A stretch of DNA of 64,000 bases from Favolaschia claudopus. Its lineage: Eukaryota; Basidiomycota; Agaricomycetes; Agaricales; Mycenaceae. The translations under genes and the position numbers were made by a program. The notes beneath the pieces were generated by a model. It ran no database searches and was not told where the DNA came from. It was given only the letters and a program-made list of their open reading frames with translations. Location: positions 2,232,001-2,296,000 of the forward strand of contig JAWWNJ010000011.1 of assembly GCA_037176885.1 (NCBI GenBank), given 5' to 3'. Within the stretch, counting starts at the first letter, position 1, and every line of letters begins with the position of its first letter. Below, one piece after another: positions 1 to 10,175 of the stretch.

Positions 1-42
1 AATGAAAAAAAACGCGGTGAACACGCCACGACGCCCACGACG

Positions 43-1619
43 ATGGGCAAGGCCTCCCGCTGCCTAACCTACCTCCTCCTCCTCGTCCCCCCGCTCGTCG
101 TGTCGCTCTACCTTCTCGCCTCCTTCCCCCCGCCTCTCGGCCCCCTGCCTGTGCCCTCTTATCCCGGATTGGAAAGTCTCCCACCCGACTCGCGTGCGCG
201 TCAAATCTACAGCGAAGATTGGGTCGAGGGCGGCGAGGGAGCGTATGTTGATCTGCCCATGGGCCGCGTCAGTCTTTTCTTCGCGTTTGTTGTATACTTT
301 CTGAGTCGAGGCGACGATATAGACGCGGTATTGGCTTGTGGGTCCGGAGAATGGGAGGAAGGTGAGTATCGTCGTCTATATCTGTAGTTCATTCACTTAC
401 GCATTCATCTTACTTATCTACATCTACTCTGCTTCAGATAGTCCTCATCCACGGCCTCTCAGTCCCCTCGCTCATCTGGCAACCGCTCATCCCACCACTG
501 ATCGCCTCAGGCCACCGCGTCCTCCTCTACGACCTCTACGGCAGAGGCTACTCCGCCGCCCCCGTCGGCGCGGCATACGACTCGCAGCTCTATGTCACAC
601 AGCTCGCGCTTTTGCTGCAGCATCTCGGATGGGAGAGGACGCGGTTGGCGGGGGTGAGTATGGGAGGCGGGATTGCTGCTGCATTCGTGGCGGCGTTTCC
701 AAAGCTGGTGGAGCGGGAGGTGGTGTTGGTGGCGAGTGCGGGGCTGCTTGAGGTGTGCGAGCCGTGAATGTCACTACTTTCTTTTTGACTGAAGATTCAA
801 AACCAGGCCTCCGACCTCCCTCGCACCGCAAAAGTCATGTCCTCCCCTCTCGTCCAGACGCTCACCTCGAATCCCTTGATCTACGTACGTTTGTTCCCAA
901 CCAATTTGCATCCCCTCGCCCGTTCGCCTGAAGCTAACCTCCTCTCACACAGGCCTACCTCCGCCACCTCGCCTCCCGCCCCGAATCCCCCTCCTCTCCA
1001 TCCTCCCCCAGCAACGGCATCGACACCCCCCTCCGTGACCTCGTCCGCCTCCAATCCGCCCACCTCCCCGGCTTCAACCGCGCCGTCTCCTCCTCGCTCC
1101 GCGCCGGGCCCGTCATGGGCATGCGCTGGGCGTTCGAAAGTCCCGAGTGGGAGGGGCGGAGGGTGTTGGTCGTTCATGTACGCCGCTTCTCTCCTAAATG
1201 TCAAGTTTCCGAGCTATCGCTGACTGGATCTATCATGCATGCAGGGCACCGCAGACCACACCGTCCCCTCATCGCACGCAGCCCGTATCGGCGCCTTGAT
1301 CGAGGGTGCGGGGAGGCGGAATGCATCATCGTCTGGAGTAGATTCAAGCGCCAACGAAGAGGTTCGCGTTCTCCCGCCATCCTTCCTCCCTCCCTTCCTT
1401 CCCTTTTCTAAATTTACTATCAAAAATGCTGTTCAGCAGGCTCAGCAACGCCCATTCCAAGCCCCGAAGTCCAAGACAAAGACAAAGCCGAAACCGAACC
1501 TCACCACCTCGAACGACCGCGTGCGGGTCACGCTCGTCGCGGACGCGGGGCACGCGTTGACGTGGACGCATGCGAGGGAGGTGGGGGAGGGGGTGTGTGG
1601 GTTTTTGGCTGGGAGGTGA
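43..1619 (+). CDS. Alpha/beta-hydrolase, membrane-anchored, seven exons
   Basis: Predicted serine hydrolase of the alpha/beta-hydrolase fold; substrate unknown. Exons run about 43-267, 323-361, 438-752, 807-884, 953-1177, 1245-1361 and 1437-1619; all joins are phase 0. The first 30 residues form a hydrophobic segment (signal anchor), so the enzyme probably sits on a membrane or enters the secretory pathway. The oxyanion-region HG follows IVLIHG at the start of exon 3. The nucleophile elbow is GVSMGG (codons near 649-666), the acid is probably the Asp of GTADHT at the start of exon 6, and the His lies in DAGHALTW near the C-terminus. Exon 2 (39 nt) supplies the conserved RYWLVGPENG stretch and only appears once an intron starting GTCAGT at 268 is removed. 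The last intron (1362-1436) is 75 nt without an in-frame stop and could be retained. Confidence 0.85.
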
Positions 1620-3672
1620 GCGATGTCGCTGCTTGCTGCCGCTTTGTGTGGCTCGGTGCTTGCTTCCAGAGCTGGAGGCATTGGATGGATTGCATGGGGT
1701 TCGTGAATTGAATCGGATTGGTCGGAGGAAGGGAGGAATCAACTAATATCGCTACTGCTACTGCTACTGCTACGCTACTACCATACATACTTGCATGCTC
1801 GCTACCATACCATAGATATACCAACGCCAACATCCGTATTTGTACCGTTACTTTGTGCTTTTGTAGATATCGCTCTGTTGTTTGTTGTGTTTTTTTTTCT
1901 GTCTGCATTAGTCTCTCTAGACAGACGCTTCAATTCTTCTTAGCTCACAAGTTCGTGTATGTATGTCTGCATGTACTTAGTCTTTTTCGGTGTACGATGG
2001 TCTAGTTATTGGGATTGAGAGATGGCGTTGAAACTTAAGTGGAGTTCAACGTTCAACGTGTGGATTCTTGAGATTTGAGGGGTTCGCGACAAGTTGGCGA
2101 GCGAGTTTGCACGAAGTTCGTCGCGTGCACGGACCCGTTACGTACCCCTTCCTATTTCGGTTTGTTTAGGGCCCACGTTGGGCCCACGCGTTATTCCCCG
2201 ATCGTTACATAACCGTTTGCCTCCTACCATCATGTGCATTGCGGGAAAGAGCGCAATCCCCCTCCCTCGTCAATTGTAAGCATTCTGACGGAACGCTCGT
2301 TCACTTCAATCATTATCAGAAGCACGCCGTTGCGGCACACGACACCGGAAAATTCACAAATAGCGAGTACCGGCGCCAGCCTATATATTCCAGAAAATCG
2401 CCACCCAAGGTTCATCCCGACAACCTACCTCCACATGCAAACGAAGCGCCCGCGAATATCCCTCATGAAGTTCAACCTTTGCTGATGGGTGCCCGTGATT
2501 AAACGTGTTCAAGTTGAAGTTGAACTGGACGCGCGCTTTTGGTTTACAGTGTCCCCAAATTAGAGCTTCTGCTTCTCAGGAAGTACGATTATCCTCCGCA
2601 TGGAATTCATCTAGATTCAGACGCTCATTGCTGTCACTGCATATGCTATATCCGACTCGGTGTGAAATCTCCTCCAACTTTCATTATTTTTAACCGCTTG
2701 AAAGACGACCTCGAAGATTGTAAAGACGCGGATATGAACGCCCGTTGATACTCTTAGACGCCCCGGGCTTTGAGCTGTAGGTATCTCCTAGATAACTAAG
2801 AGGTTTCTCCCAGTAGATCCCGACTTGAGATAAGCTGTTTGAGCTGTTTTTGAGAATTGGGTGACTAGCGCATAGCGAGGTTCTGGAGCATGAAGGGACA
2901 TTGAATGAGCATGTTATTTGCCTGGGTAGTTCCAATCCGCTAATCCCGATTTTTTCCGGGGTCTAATAATGACCGCGATGTGCCTGTTCCTCCAAAGATG
3001 GGGGCACACGGACGCTCGACAGCAGTTGAACTTTAAACGCCGTTCCGTAATTAATTAATGAACTGGTCATCTCCCGCGTTCCGTCGAACCTCCGACTCGG
3101 AATTGACTCGGAACGAACAACACTGTACCTTTGAAGGCATCCTGTCAACTCTAAACTTCATCGATTATCGTTCATCCTGACAGACGCGGATTTGCGGTGC
3201 TCATGAGTCACTGATTCAACCTGACCTAGCTTTTCTTGGAAACGAAGAGAATTTCGAATGGATGGCGCTCATGGATATGAATTTATGTAAAAGGTGTATG
3301 TTCCAAACATACGGTACATCTACTGGAGGGCGTCTAGCCCAGAGTTCCTTGTGAGGTTCGATATAAGTATAGTAAAGTCCGTGTTACAACGTTGAACAAA
3401 AAGTAATAAATTATTCGGAGTGTGAAGATGTAACGCGATAGTCGTCCGAAACTACATTTATTGCTATCCACGATCGAATGCTAGCTTCGCAGAAGCTATT
3501 GATATCCAACGGTATTGGCAGCGGCGGGCACAGAGCCAAAGAACTCCGTCGCAAATCTGAAAACATACAGCGCCGAAAATATCACTGTATTGTCATCGAC
3601 GTTCGCGACTTGATGCAGGATGCTATAACGAGTGGGATCTGGGGAATGCAATGGAATACAACTATTTAGCGC
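1620..3672. other. Long intergenic region, no supported gene
   Basis: Only short ORFs below 90 codons occur here, in all frames, with no recognisable domain and no convincing chain of splice sites. Imperfect GCTACT repeats lie near 1750-1780. The 3' part could hold unrecognised C-terminal exons of the TEA-domain gene, whose known family members are often longer than the reading frame seen here. Confidence 0.5.
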
Positions 3673-4636
3673 TCATCCTGTCTTGCCGTGAACTCGGAAT
3701 TTCAGCTCACCCGGACTTTCCACGATCGTGCTCCAGTATTCTGGCACCAGCTTCGCGGCGTGGAGGAGGTGCGGGCCGTTGGGTTGGGAGAAGTCCATCG
3801 ATGAGGCGAGGTGCGCGGTTTCGGTGTGTACAACCCTGTCGCTGTCTTTGTAGACGCAGAACTGGGACTGGGCGACATGCGCGTGAGAGGCAGGGGAGAC
3901 CAAGGTAACGGTGGGGTCGATACAGCTCAGGGGGCAGGGGGAGCGGGACGCGATAAGAGACGAGAGTTGTTGAGGCACGCTGTCGTAAGCTTGGAATGGA
4001 AACGTCTCCGGGAGGATGTCGATGGGGATCACGGTTGGTTGACGGAGCTGAGAGCTTGGGCGAGTGTCCGGTGGCGAAAGTCTTGCAGTGGGTGTGGTCC
4101 TGGGCGAGGCGTAGGGACTTGGGAACAGCAAGTCGCGCACTGTGAAGCAAACGTCAATCCTGTGGATTGCAATGGGCTTCGTCGAGAGATACTTACTCTC
4201 CTCCCCGAGAGGGGACTCTCGTATCTGCTGCAGCCGACTCCCAACCTGCTTTGGGGTACGTCGCTCTCCAGTCTTGTCGAAGATGAAGTTGGAGAGAAAC
4301 TGGTTGCGACCCGGGTAGCGCTTGAGCATTACAGTCTCTCGACAGATGGTAGGATGATAATGATGTAGGCCTGTGTTCAGGGACATTGTGTCAGACTCCC
4401 GATACCGGACAGAAATTAATTCAAGGCGCCTCACCTTCGACAAGCGCCGACTCTAGATGCAAAGGCCATATTGGCTCGCCACGGTCAGTCATGCGACGCA
4501 TCTTGCGCATCTCGAGCATCGGGTGCAATGGTTCTTGAATACCTGAGGAGGCCCATCGTTGCGGTGCGGGTAGTACGGGAGAGTACATTGGCTGTAGAGG
4601 GAGAACGAGGGGGGATACATCTATTGGAAGCTTCAC
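3673..4636 (-). CDS. TEA/ATTS-domain transcription factor
   Basis: DNA-binding regulator of the TEA/ATTS family (TEC1/AbaA/TEAD relatives), acting in the nucleus. Exon 1 (4636-4435) ends in PIWPLHLESALVEG, the first TEA helix. A 63-nt intron (4434-4372 or so) joins it in phase to GLHHYHP on exon 2 (4370-4197), which carries the recognition-helix region GRNQFLSNFIFDKTG followed by RRTPKQVGSRLQQIR. A further 57-nt intron (4196-4140) leads to a Pro/Ser-rich region with no known domain. The TEA domain is complete across the first splice. The stop at 3673 gives a protein of roughly 280 residues, short for fungal members, so a downstream exon may be missing from this model. The start is the first Met upstream of the domain. 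Confidence 0.8.
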
Positions 4637-6339
4637 ACCTCATTTTATATCAACAGGGGAGAAGCTTGATGCTATGGAAGCCTCAACTTGCCAACCTCGA
4701 TTCGGAAGAAGCCGTGTCCAACTGAGCTTTTGTCTACCGCTCACACTTTGCCCGAACAAAAAAAAAAGTGGAGTGCAAATGAAGCAACGCACAGCACAGG
4801 TCGCCGAGCCGACGATTTGAAGAGGAGGATTGGCGTTGTATGGGCCAAGCTCTGAAATAGGACGGAGGAAGGATGGCGTCCGTGGTGTAGATCACGTCTC
4901 TTCGAAGACTTGGCCAAGAGGTCCAGCGCTTGACGCCAAATTCAGAGACTCACTGCCCCAAACTGTCCTCCAGAAAAGTAACATTCAATGAAGAACATAA
5001 AACATCAAGATAAGTTTGACATGCCTGATCGAAGACGCGAATTTGTTTTTGGTCTGGTATTGGGCAGGTAGTTTAGAGTGGATTAATTTTGAAGCACTTA
5101 GAAGAGTTGTACGGCTTAGGCGTATGACGCAGTATTCAATTAAACCCATACAAGAGTAGCTCCGCGTAGACACCGGAGAACTCGAAAATCATCCTCGCAG
5201 ATCGTAGCGCCAGTGTAAGCGCTGGGTAAGAGTCCGAAGAATGATTGGAGCACGATAGCATATGCTACCTCCCAATGAATATGAAAGGCATGATTCCGCA
5301 ACGTTAGGTGGACAGATTTACCAAGTGATTGCTGAGTCACGGCCCTGGTTATTGTCAGCGCGAATGATTCCACAGGGCGTTGAGATAAGACTCGTGAGTT
5401 TTCGGTCGGAGAGACAAGAGAGTTTAAGCAGCCTAGCAGATGAAAGTGGCATATCTTGTAGTCTGGACGAGGGTAGTCAACCAACGGAGGAGAATGAAGA
5501 GAGACGGGAAAGATTGGCCGAATCCTTTGACAGACAGTTACAAAGAGTCAAGACACACAGAATGTTGACGAAGGAGCCGTTCACAGAGCCAGCATGAGCA
5601 TATGGAACCTTCCAAAGCACAGAGACGCAGCAGAGCTTGATGATGGAATCGTCGGTCAATTCGGTAAGGTGCTTGGACGTACAGGGGGATGAAGGATCGG
5701 AAGTTAACACCTGCCATCGTTGTAAACATCGTTGGAAGAGCGAACTGAGATAATTGCGCGTATTACTTCACAAATTCGATTCAGATCCACCTAAGAACAG
5801 ACCAGGCTGACCAGCATTTAGGACTCCTCCCGTTGAGGGAAACTCGGAAAAAGCGTTGAAAATGATGTTTTCTTCCTGGAGCAAGGTCAAAGCTATCCAA
5901 GGCAGCATTTCATTTTCTTGGAGGCGGCAGAGGTGCATAAATGCTTGGTACCAGCATCTTGTGCCAGGCGTTGTGGGAGTTTGGTGGGAGTTGAGAGCAA
6001 CATCAGTGAAGATCGCAAGAGATCGCACGCTGTCAGATCGCCGCTTGATCGCCGCAACGTAAGCCGAAAAACTCTTCACCTCCGCGCCATATGAGGCCAT
6101 ATGCTTGTTGAGATGGTCGACTGTATCTAAGCCATACCTCGTACCCTCTCACGCGGCACCAGATACCCGCGCATACAACACGCGGTCGACACGGCCTCAA
6201 GCTTCCCAGAGCTTCCTTCAATTGAGACCAAAATGTAATCTACAAAAGAACCTCCTCAAAGACGGGTGGCATCACCGCAACCCAACCTTCACTGCCTTGA
6301 CTCCAAAGATATGTATCGATTGCCGCATCACCGCAGAGC
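4637..6339. other. Intergenic region with weak minus-strand ORFs
   Basis: Three minus-strand ORFs (about 5140-5484, 5477-5710 and 5768-6100) have protein-like composition; the last one encodes 110 residues from a Met at 6100. No domain was recognised and no consistent splicing joined them. They could be exons of one hypothetical gene divergent from the S53 peptidase, or chance. The rest of the interval shows nothing recognisable. Confidence 0.3.
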
Positions 6340-6346
6340 TATATAA
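6340..6346 (+). promoter_or_regulatory. TATA box of the S53 peptidase gene
   Basis: TATATAA lies 51 nt upstream of the ATG at 6397, on the coding strand, with no competing gene between. The spacing suits a short 5' leader. Confidence 0.6.
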
Positions 6347-6396
6347 CCTGGTGCTTTGAGGGCACACTTTAGGGTCCCGACTCCCGAGAAACTTGA

Positions 6397-8601
6397 ATGG
6401 CTTTCGCTCGTCTGCTTGGTCTTCTCTCCATCGCCCTCGCCGTATCGGCAGGGTCTCTAGTTCTTCACGAGCATCGCCCGCAAGCACCTGCTGGGTTCAG
6501 CAGTCAAGGTCCTACAGCCGATAGTCATATGCTGACACTTCGTTTCGGTTTGGCATCCAACAATATCGCTGGACTGCAAGAGAAGCTCCTCTCCGTTTCC
6601 ACACCTGGAAACTCTGACTTCCGACAATGGCTCTCCCAAGACGAGGTAGGTTCAAAGTTTTTTTCTTTTTGCTTCTTCTATTAATAGCATCTCGAATATT
6701 TCAGATCAAAGCGTTTGTTGCGCCATCATCTGACGCGGTCACCGCTTTCAACTCCTTCGCTTCGGCAAATGGCTTGAAAACCTCGGTGATCTCGCCTTAC
6801 GGAGATTGGATTTCTGCTACTCTTCCTGTCTCGCAAGCCAACAAGCTCTTTGGTGCGAAATACACCAACTTTACCCACTCTGGTCTCCCCGCACCCCTCA
6901 GTCGCACTCTATCGGTCTCACTCCCGGATGTTTTGGTTGGCCATGTCGACGTGATACACCCAAGCACTGCATTCACACCCCCAAATGCTCGCTTGATGCC
7001 ATCGATTGCATTCGATGCAACTAAACGCGATGCAACTGCACCTGCCGAGTGTGATACGTCCAACCCAAGGAACAGCATTACCCCTGCCTGTCTCCAGGCG
7101 CTGTATAATATTCCAACGACGCCCGCGACTCAGAAAAACAACGCATTGCTCGTTACGGCCTACGAAGACGAATGGGCGGAAACTGCTGATCTCCAGGTAT
7201 GAATGAGTCTCGGCGTATTGGCAGGACGCTGATAAACCGTTACTTTGAGGCATTCCTCGCACAATTCCGTCCTGACCTCCCTTCGACCCAAAATTTCACC
7301 ACCTTTTCCGTCGACGGCGGAGTAAATCCCCAAGCCCCTAATGATGGTGGATTTGAAGCCAGTCTCGACGTCCAATACGCTGCGGGTAAGAGTTTTCTCC
7401 AAGAAAAATATTGCTTTCTGATCTCATTGAGCAGGTATTGCGAGTGAAGTTCCACTTCAGTTCCTCACAGTCGGCGATGGTGTTGATTTCATGACGGCCT
7501 TGTTGGATACCACTACTTTCCTCTCCAACGTTTCGCAACCTCCGACCGTCGTTACCACATCGTACGGACATATTGAGTCCGACTTTGGAGCATCATTGTC
7601 AACGTTGGGGATTTCTCTCGTTGAGAAGTGTTCCCCTCGCTCATTAATTCTATTCTCAGGAAGATCTGCGACGGCTATGCGGCTAGTACTGCCCGAGGGT
7701 AAGTAACATTTCCCCAATCTGCGTTCGATTTGCTAAGCCATTTAGAATCTCGATTCTTTTTGCATCAGGCGACGTGCGTAACCTCTTCTGCCGTTTGAAT
7801 ATGTGCTTAGTATCACCTTGATTTTCATGTTCAGGGTGGAGTGAACGGTAATCACGATGACGGTCAAAACTGTGCTCTTTTCATACCCATTATGCCCGCA
7901 TCTTGCCCTTGGGTAACGACTGTGGGGTCCACCATCGGATTTAGCCCGGAAGTGGCCGTGAACTTCACAGGTCCTTCTTCACTCTATAGTTCCACGATAT
8001 CCTTTCACTGACCATCTAACCTCGCAGGTGGCGGCTTCTCCAATGTCTTCCCAATGCCCTCCTACCAAACCACCGCCGTGGCTAATTTCCTCAAGACTAT
8101 CCCGGCCGACTTCCCCGGAAATGGCAAATTCAACTCAACGAGCCGGGCCTACCCCGACCTCTCCCTCCAAGGTTGGAACTTCCTCGTTCATGTCAATGGA
8201 CGGAACGACGACGTCTCCGGTACCTCTGCGTCAACTCCTAGCGTAGCGGGTATCGTATCTTTGATCAACGACCAACTCCTCGCGGCGGGCAAGCCGGTGC
8301 TTGGGTTCCTTAACCCGTTCTTGTATGCGAATCCGGGTGCATTCAATGATATCACGATTGGCCATAATTCTGGCTCTGTTTGTCGCGAGAATACGGTGCG
8401 CTTTCCCTCGTATACTGCGTTTGGCTCTTTTTCTGAGTTTGAATTGTGCCACAGACTGCGTTCGACGCGGTTGCTGGTTGGGATCCTTTGTGTGAGTGTT
8501 TTCCCTGATCATGATAGCTGTCTCTCAACCCAGACGCGACCGGAATAGCTGGGATGGGCACCCCAAACTTCCCCACCCTCCTTGCCGCAGCCTTGGCATG
8601 A
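6397..8601 (+). CDS. Secreted sedolisin (peptidase S53, tripeptidyl-peptidase-like)
   Basis: Acid serine-carboxyl peptidase, secreted and self-activated by removal of a pro-domain. Ten exons: 6397-6645, 6705-7196, 7250-7385, 7435-7603, 7660-7698, 7746-7773, 7835-7970, 8028-8395, 8455-8491, 8534-8601. They sum to 574 codons including stop, with every junction in phase. Residues 1-18 are a signal peptide; the pro-kumamolisin-type region follows to about residue 200. The catalytic Glu and Asp are in FEASLDVQY (exon 3), the oxyanion Asp in SGDGG (split between exons 6 and 7) and the Ser in GTSASTP (exon 8), so all catalytic residues are present. The Ca-site region is near the end (AGWDP...GMGTP). 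Two very small exons of 39 and 28 nt are needed to form the core strand. Probably active in extracellular protein digestion. Confidence 0.93.
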
Positions 8602-9135
8602 AGTCTTCACCGAGAGTTCAACAGAATCGTCAACTCTATATTTGATACATACTCAGAACAATCGGGGGCAAGCTTTGTAGTTTTGGGTACCGAAATGGCA
8701 TGAATGAATGAATAAAGTACGAAAATAGGTTATTACCTTTTCTGGTTATTGATCCAGCTCAAACGCGTCTTTGTGGACGTGACCTATCTTTTTATTCTCG
8801 AATTACCCCCACTTCTGCCTATGACATTGTGAACTCGCCTTTCTTGATTTGTCGATCTGACGAACCTCACTTTATTGACGCAACCACAATTTAGAAAACT
8901 TGACTTGACCCAGGTTTTTTGTTGTGGATCCAACATAATCAGCTTGTTGAACGGACCTCAGTTGCTTATCGAGTTGACCCCATTTTATGGCTTGTTGGCT
9001 TGTTGAACTGACCCCACTTTTTACCTGAGTCACGTTGTTGATCCCACTGCACTTTTTGGTATTCCGATTGTTGAACTAACTGCACTTTCGAAATCTCAAA
9101 TCGTTGAACCAGCCTTTGACTAGCTTCAGGCTCAT
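8602..9135. other. Intergenic segment holding the left degenerate repeat array
   Basis: No gene. The segment after about 8760 is occupied by degenerate copies of a short motif, described as a separate repeat feature; 8602-8760 is the 3' flank of the peptidase gene. Confidence 0.6.
8760..9130 (-). repeat. Left arm of degenerate ~20-35 bp repeat array (foldback-like)
   Basis: Read on the minus strand from 9130 outward, the segment is a run of about nine or ten diverged units. The best ones fit the pattern GGGGTCAGTTCAACAA followed by 10-18 variable bases ending in AAAAGT. Clear cores occur at about 9105-9117, 9070-9085, 9004-9018 and 8940-8955 (minus strand). The same motif in plus orientation forms an array on the other side of the retrotransposon at about 19180-19460. 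The two arms therefore face each other as inverted arrays, and were only a few hundred bases apart before the LTR element inserted between them. Confidence 0.6.
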
Positions 9136-9498
9136 TGTCAGGGGAACCCCCGCTTCACTCCCTCCGGCTCCGGCCCCGGACTCCGTTTCTCCGGCCCCCG
9201 GCTCCGTTCTTCCGGCTTCCGGACCCCCGGCCTCCGCTCCTCCGCCCCGGACCTCCGACTGGGACCGCGTCTGCGACCAAGCTCGTGATTACTGTCGGGC
9301 CAACCGTTCCCAAGGCATGTGATAGTTGTAGGGACTATATAGCTAGATCCCTGACGTGGGAGAATCCATTCCTGTCTTCTCTTTGGATTCTCCCTCGTCA
9401 GGTTAGTGCCCGTACTGTCGTAGCGTACTTCTATTTATCTTTGGATTCTCCCTCGTCAGGACTCTTGAGTTATCTCGGGCCTCGGGGTTGCCCTTACA
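9136..9498 (+). repeat. 5' LTR
   Basis: The 363-bp LTR starts TGTCAGG and ends CCTTACA. U3 is a C/G-rich stretch of CCGGCTCCGGCCC-like repeats; a TATATA box lies at 9336-9341. R-U5 holds a 22-bp direct repeat beginning CTTTGGATTCTCCC at 9381-9402 and 9439-9460. It differs from the 3' LTR at one base (near 9309). Confidence 0.95.
9336..9394 (+). promoter_or_regulatory. LTR TATA box and probable transcript 5' end hairpin
   Basis: TATATA at 9336-9341 predicts a transcription start about 25-32 nt downstream, at 9361-9368. Here an 11-nt perfect inverted repeat (GGGAGAATCCA at 9358-9368, TGGATTCTCCC at 9384-9394) encloses a 15-nt loop. ATTCCTGTCTTCT at 9368-9380, from the last stem base through the loop, is complementary to the site just after the LTR. 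This layout resembles the self-priming of Tf1/sushi elements; the start site itself is inferred. Confidence 0.6.
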
Positions 9499-9500
9499 GC

Positions 9501-9513
9501 AGAAGACAGGAAT
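9501..9513 (+). other. Primer-binding site, complementary to the element's own leader
   Basis: AGAAGACAGGAAT begins two bases after the 5' LTR, the canonical position of a primer-binding site. It is the exact reverse complement of LTR positions 9368-9380, which should lie at or near the 5' end of the transcript. I did not recognise a tRNA 3' end in it. Confidence 0.65.
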
Positions 9514-10175
9514 TCTAGGGATTAACCGGCCAAGATTACGAAGTTCTCGTCCCCTGACGCGGCCTCAGACTCCGACTCCGACTCCTCCGGACTCCGATCG
9601 TACTCCGACGCCCCGTCTGACGCTCCGAATCTTGTCCCCTCCTCCCCGCCTGCTATTCCGGTGATGTCCGACCCGGTCGCCGCTGCACAAGCCGCCTCCG
9701 AGCGAATGGACCGGATGGAGGCAGCCATTACCACCATCGCGGAGTTTCTAGCCGCCCAAAACAACTCCGCCAACACCGCTACTGCTCCGACCCCTGACAC
9801 CCCATCTCCGGTCGAGAGTCCAGGACTCTTCACGGGGCTAGCCCACACCACTAAAACGGCTCTCAAGCCGAACCCGCCGTTCGTCTTCGACGGCGACCGG
9901 ACGCAGGGCCGGGCGTTCATTCACGCCGTCCGGACTTACGTCCGGCTCGTGCCGGAGTTGTTCCTCGATTCCTCCGGCACTCCGTCCGAAGAAAAAGCGG
10001 TACGCTTCGCCATGTCGTACATGGCAAAGGACTCCGCACAGAAGTGGTCGGAGCGGGCCTCCAATAAGGAACCCTTTCCCTACCCCTCCTGGGGCCTCTT
10101 CCTCGCCGACTTTAAACTCCGGTTTGTCGAGGAGAACGAGCAGGACCACGCCCTGGCTAAGCTGGAGTCCCCGGC

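Noticed and set aside
9104..9322. Short ORF MNQPLTSFRLIV plus Pro-rich tail at the 5' LTR
   Set aside because: It spans the flank-LTR junction; the tail is the LTR-coded end of pol.
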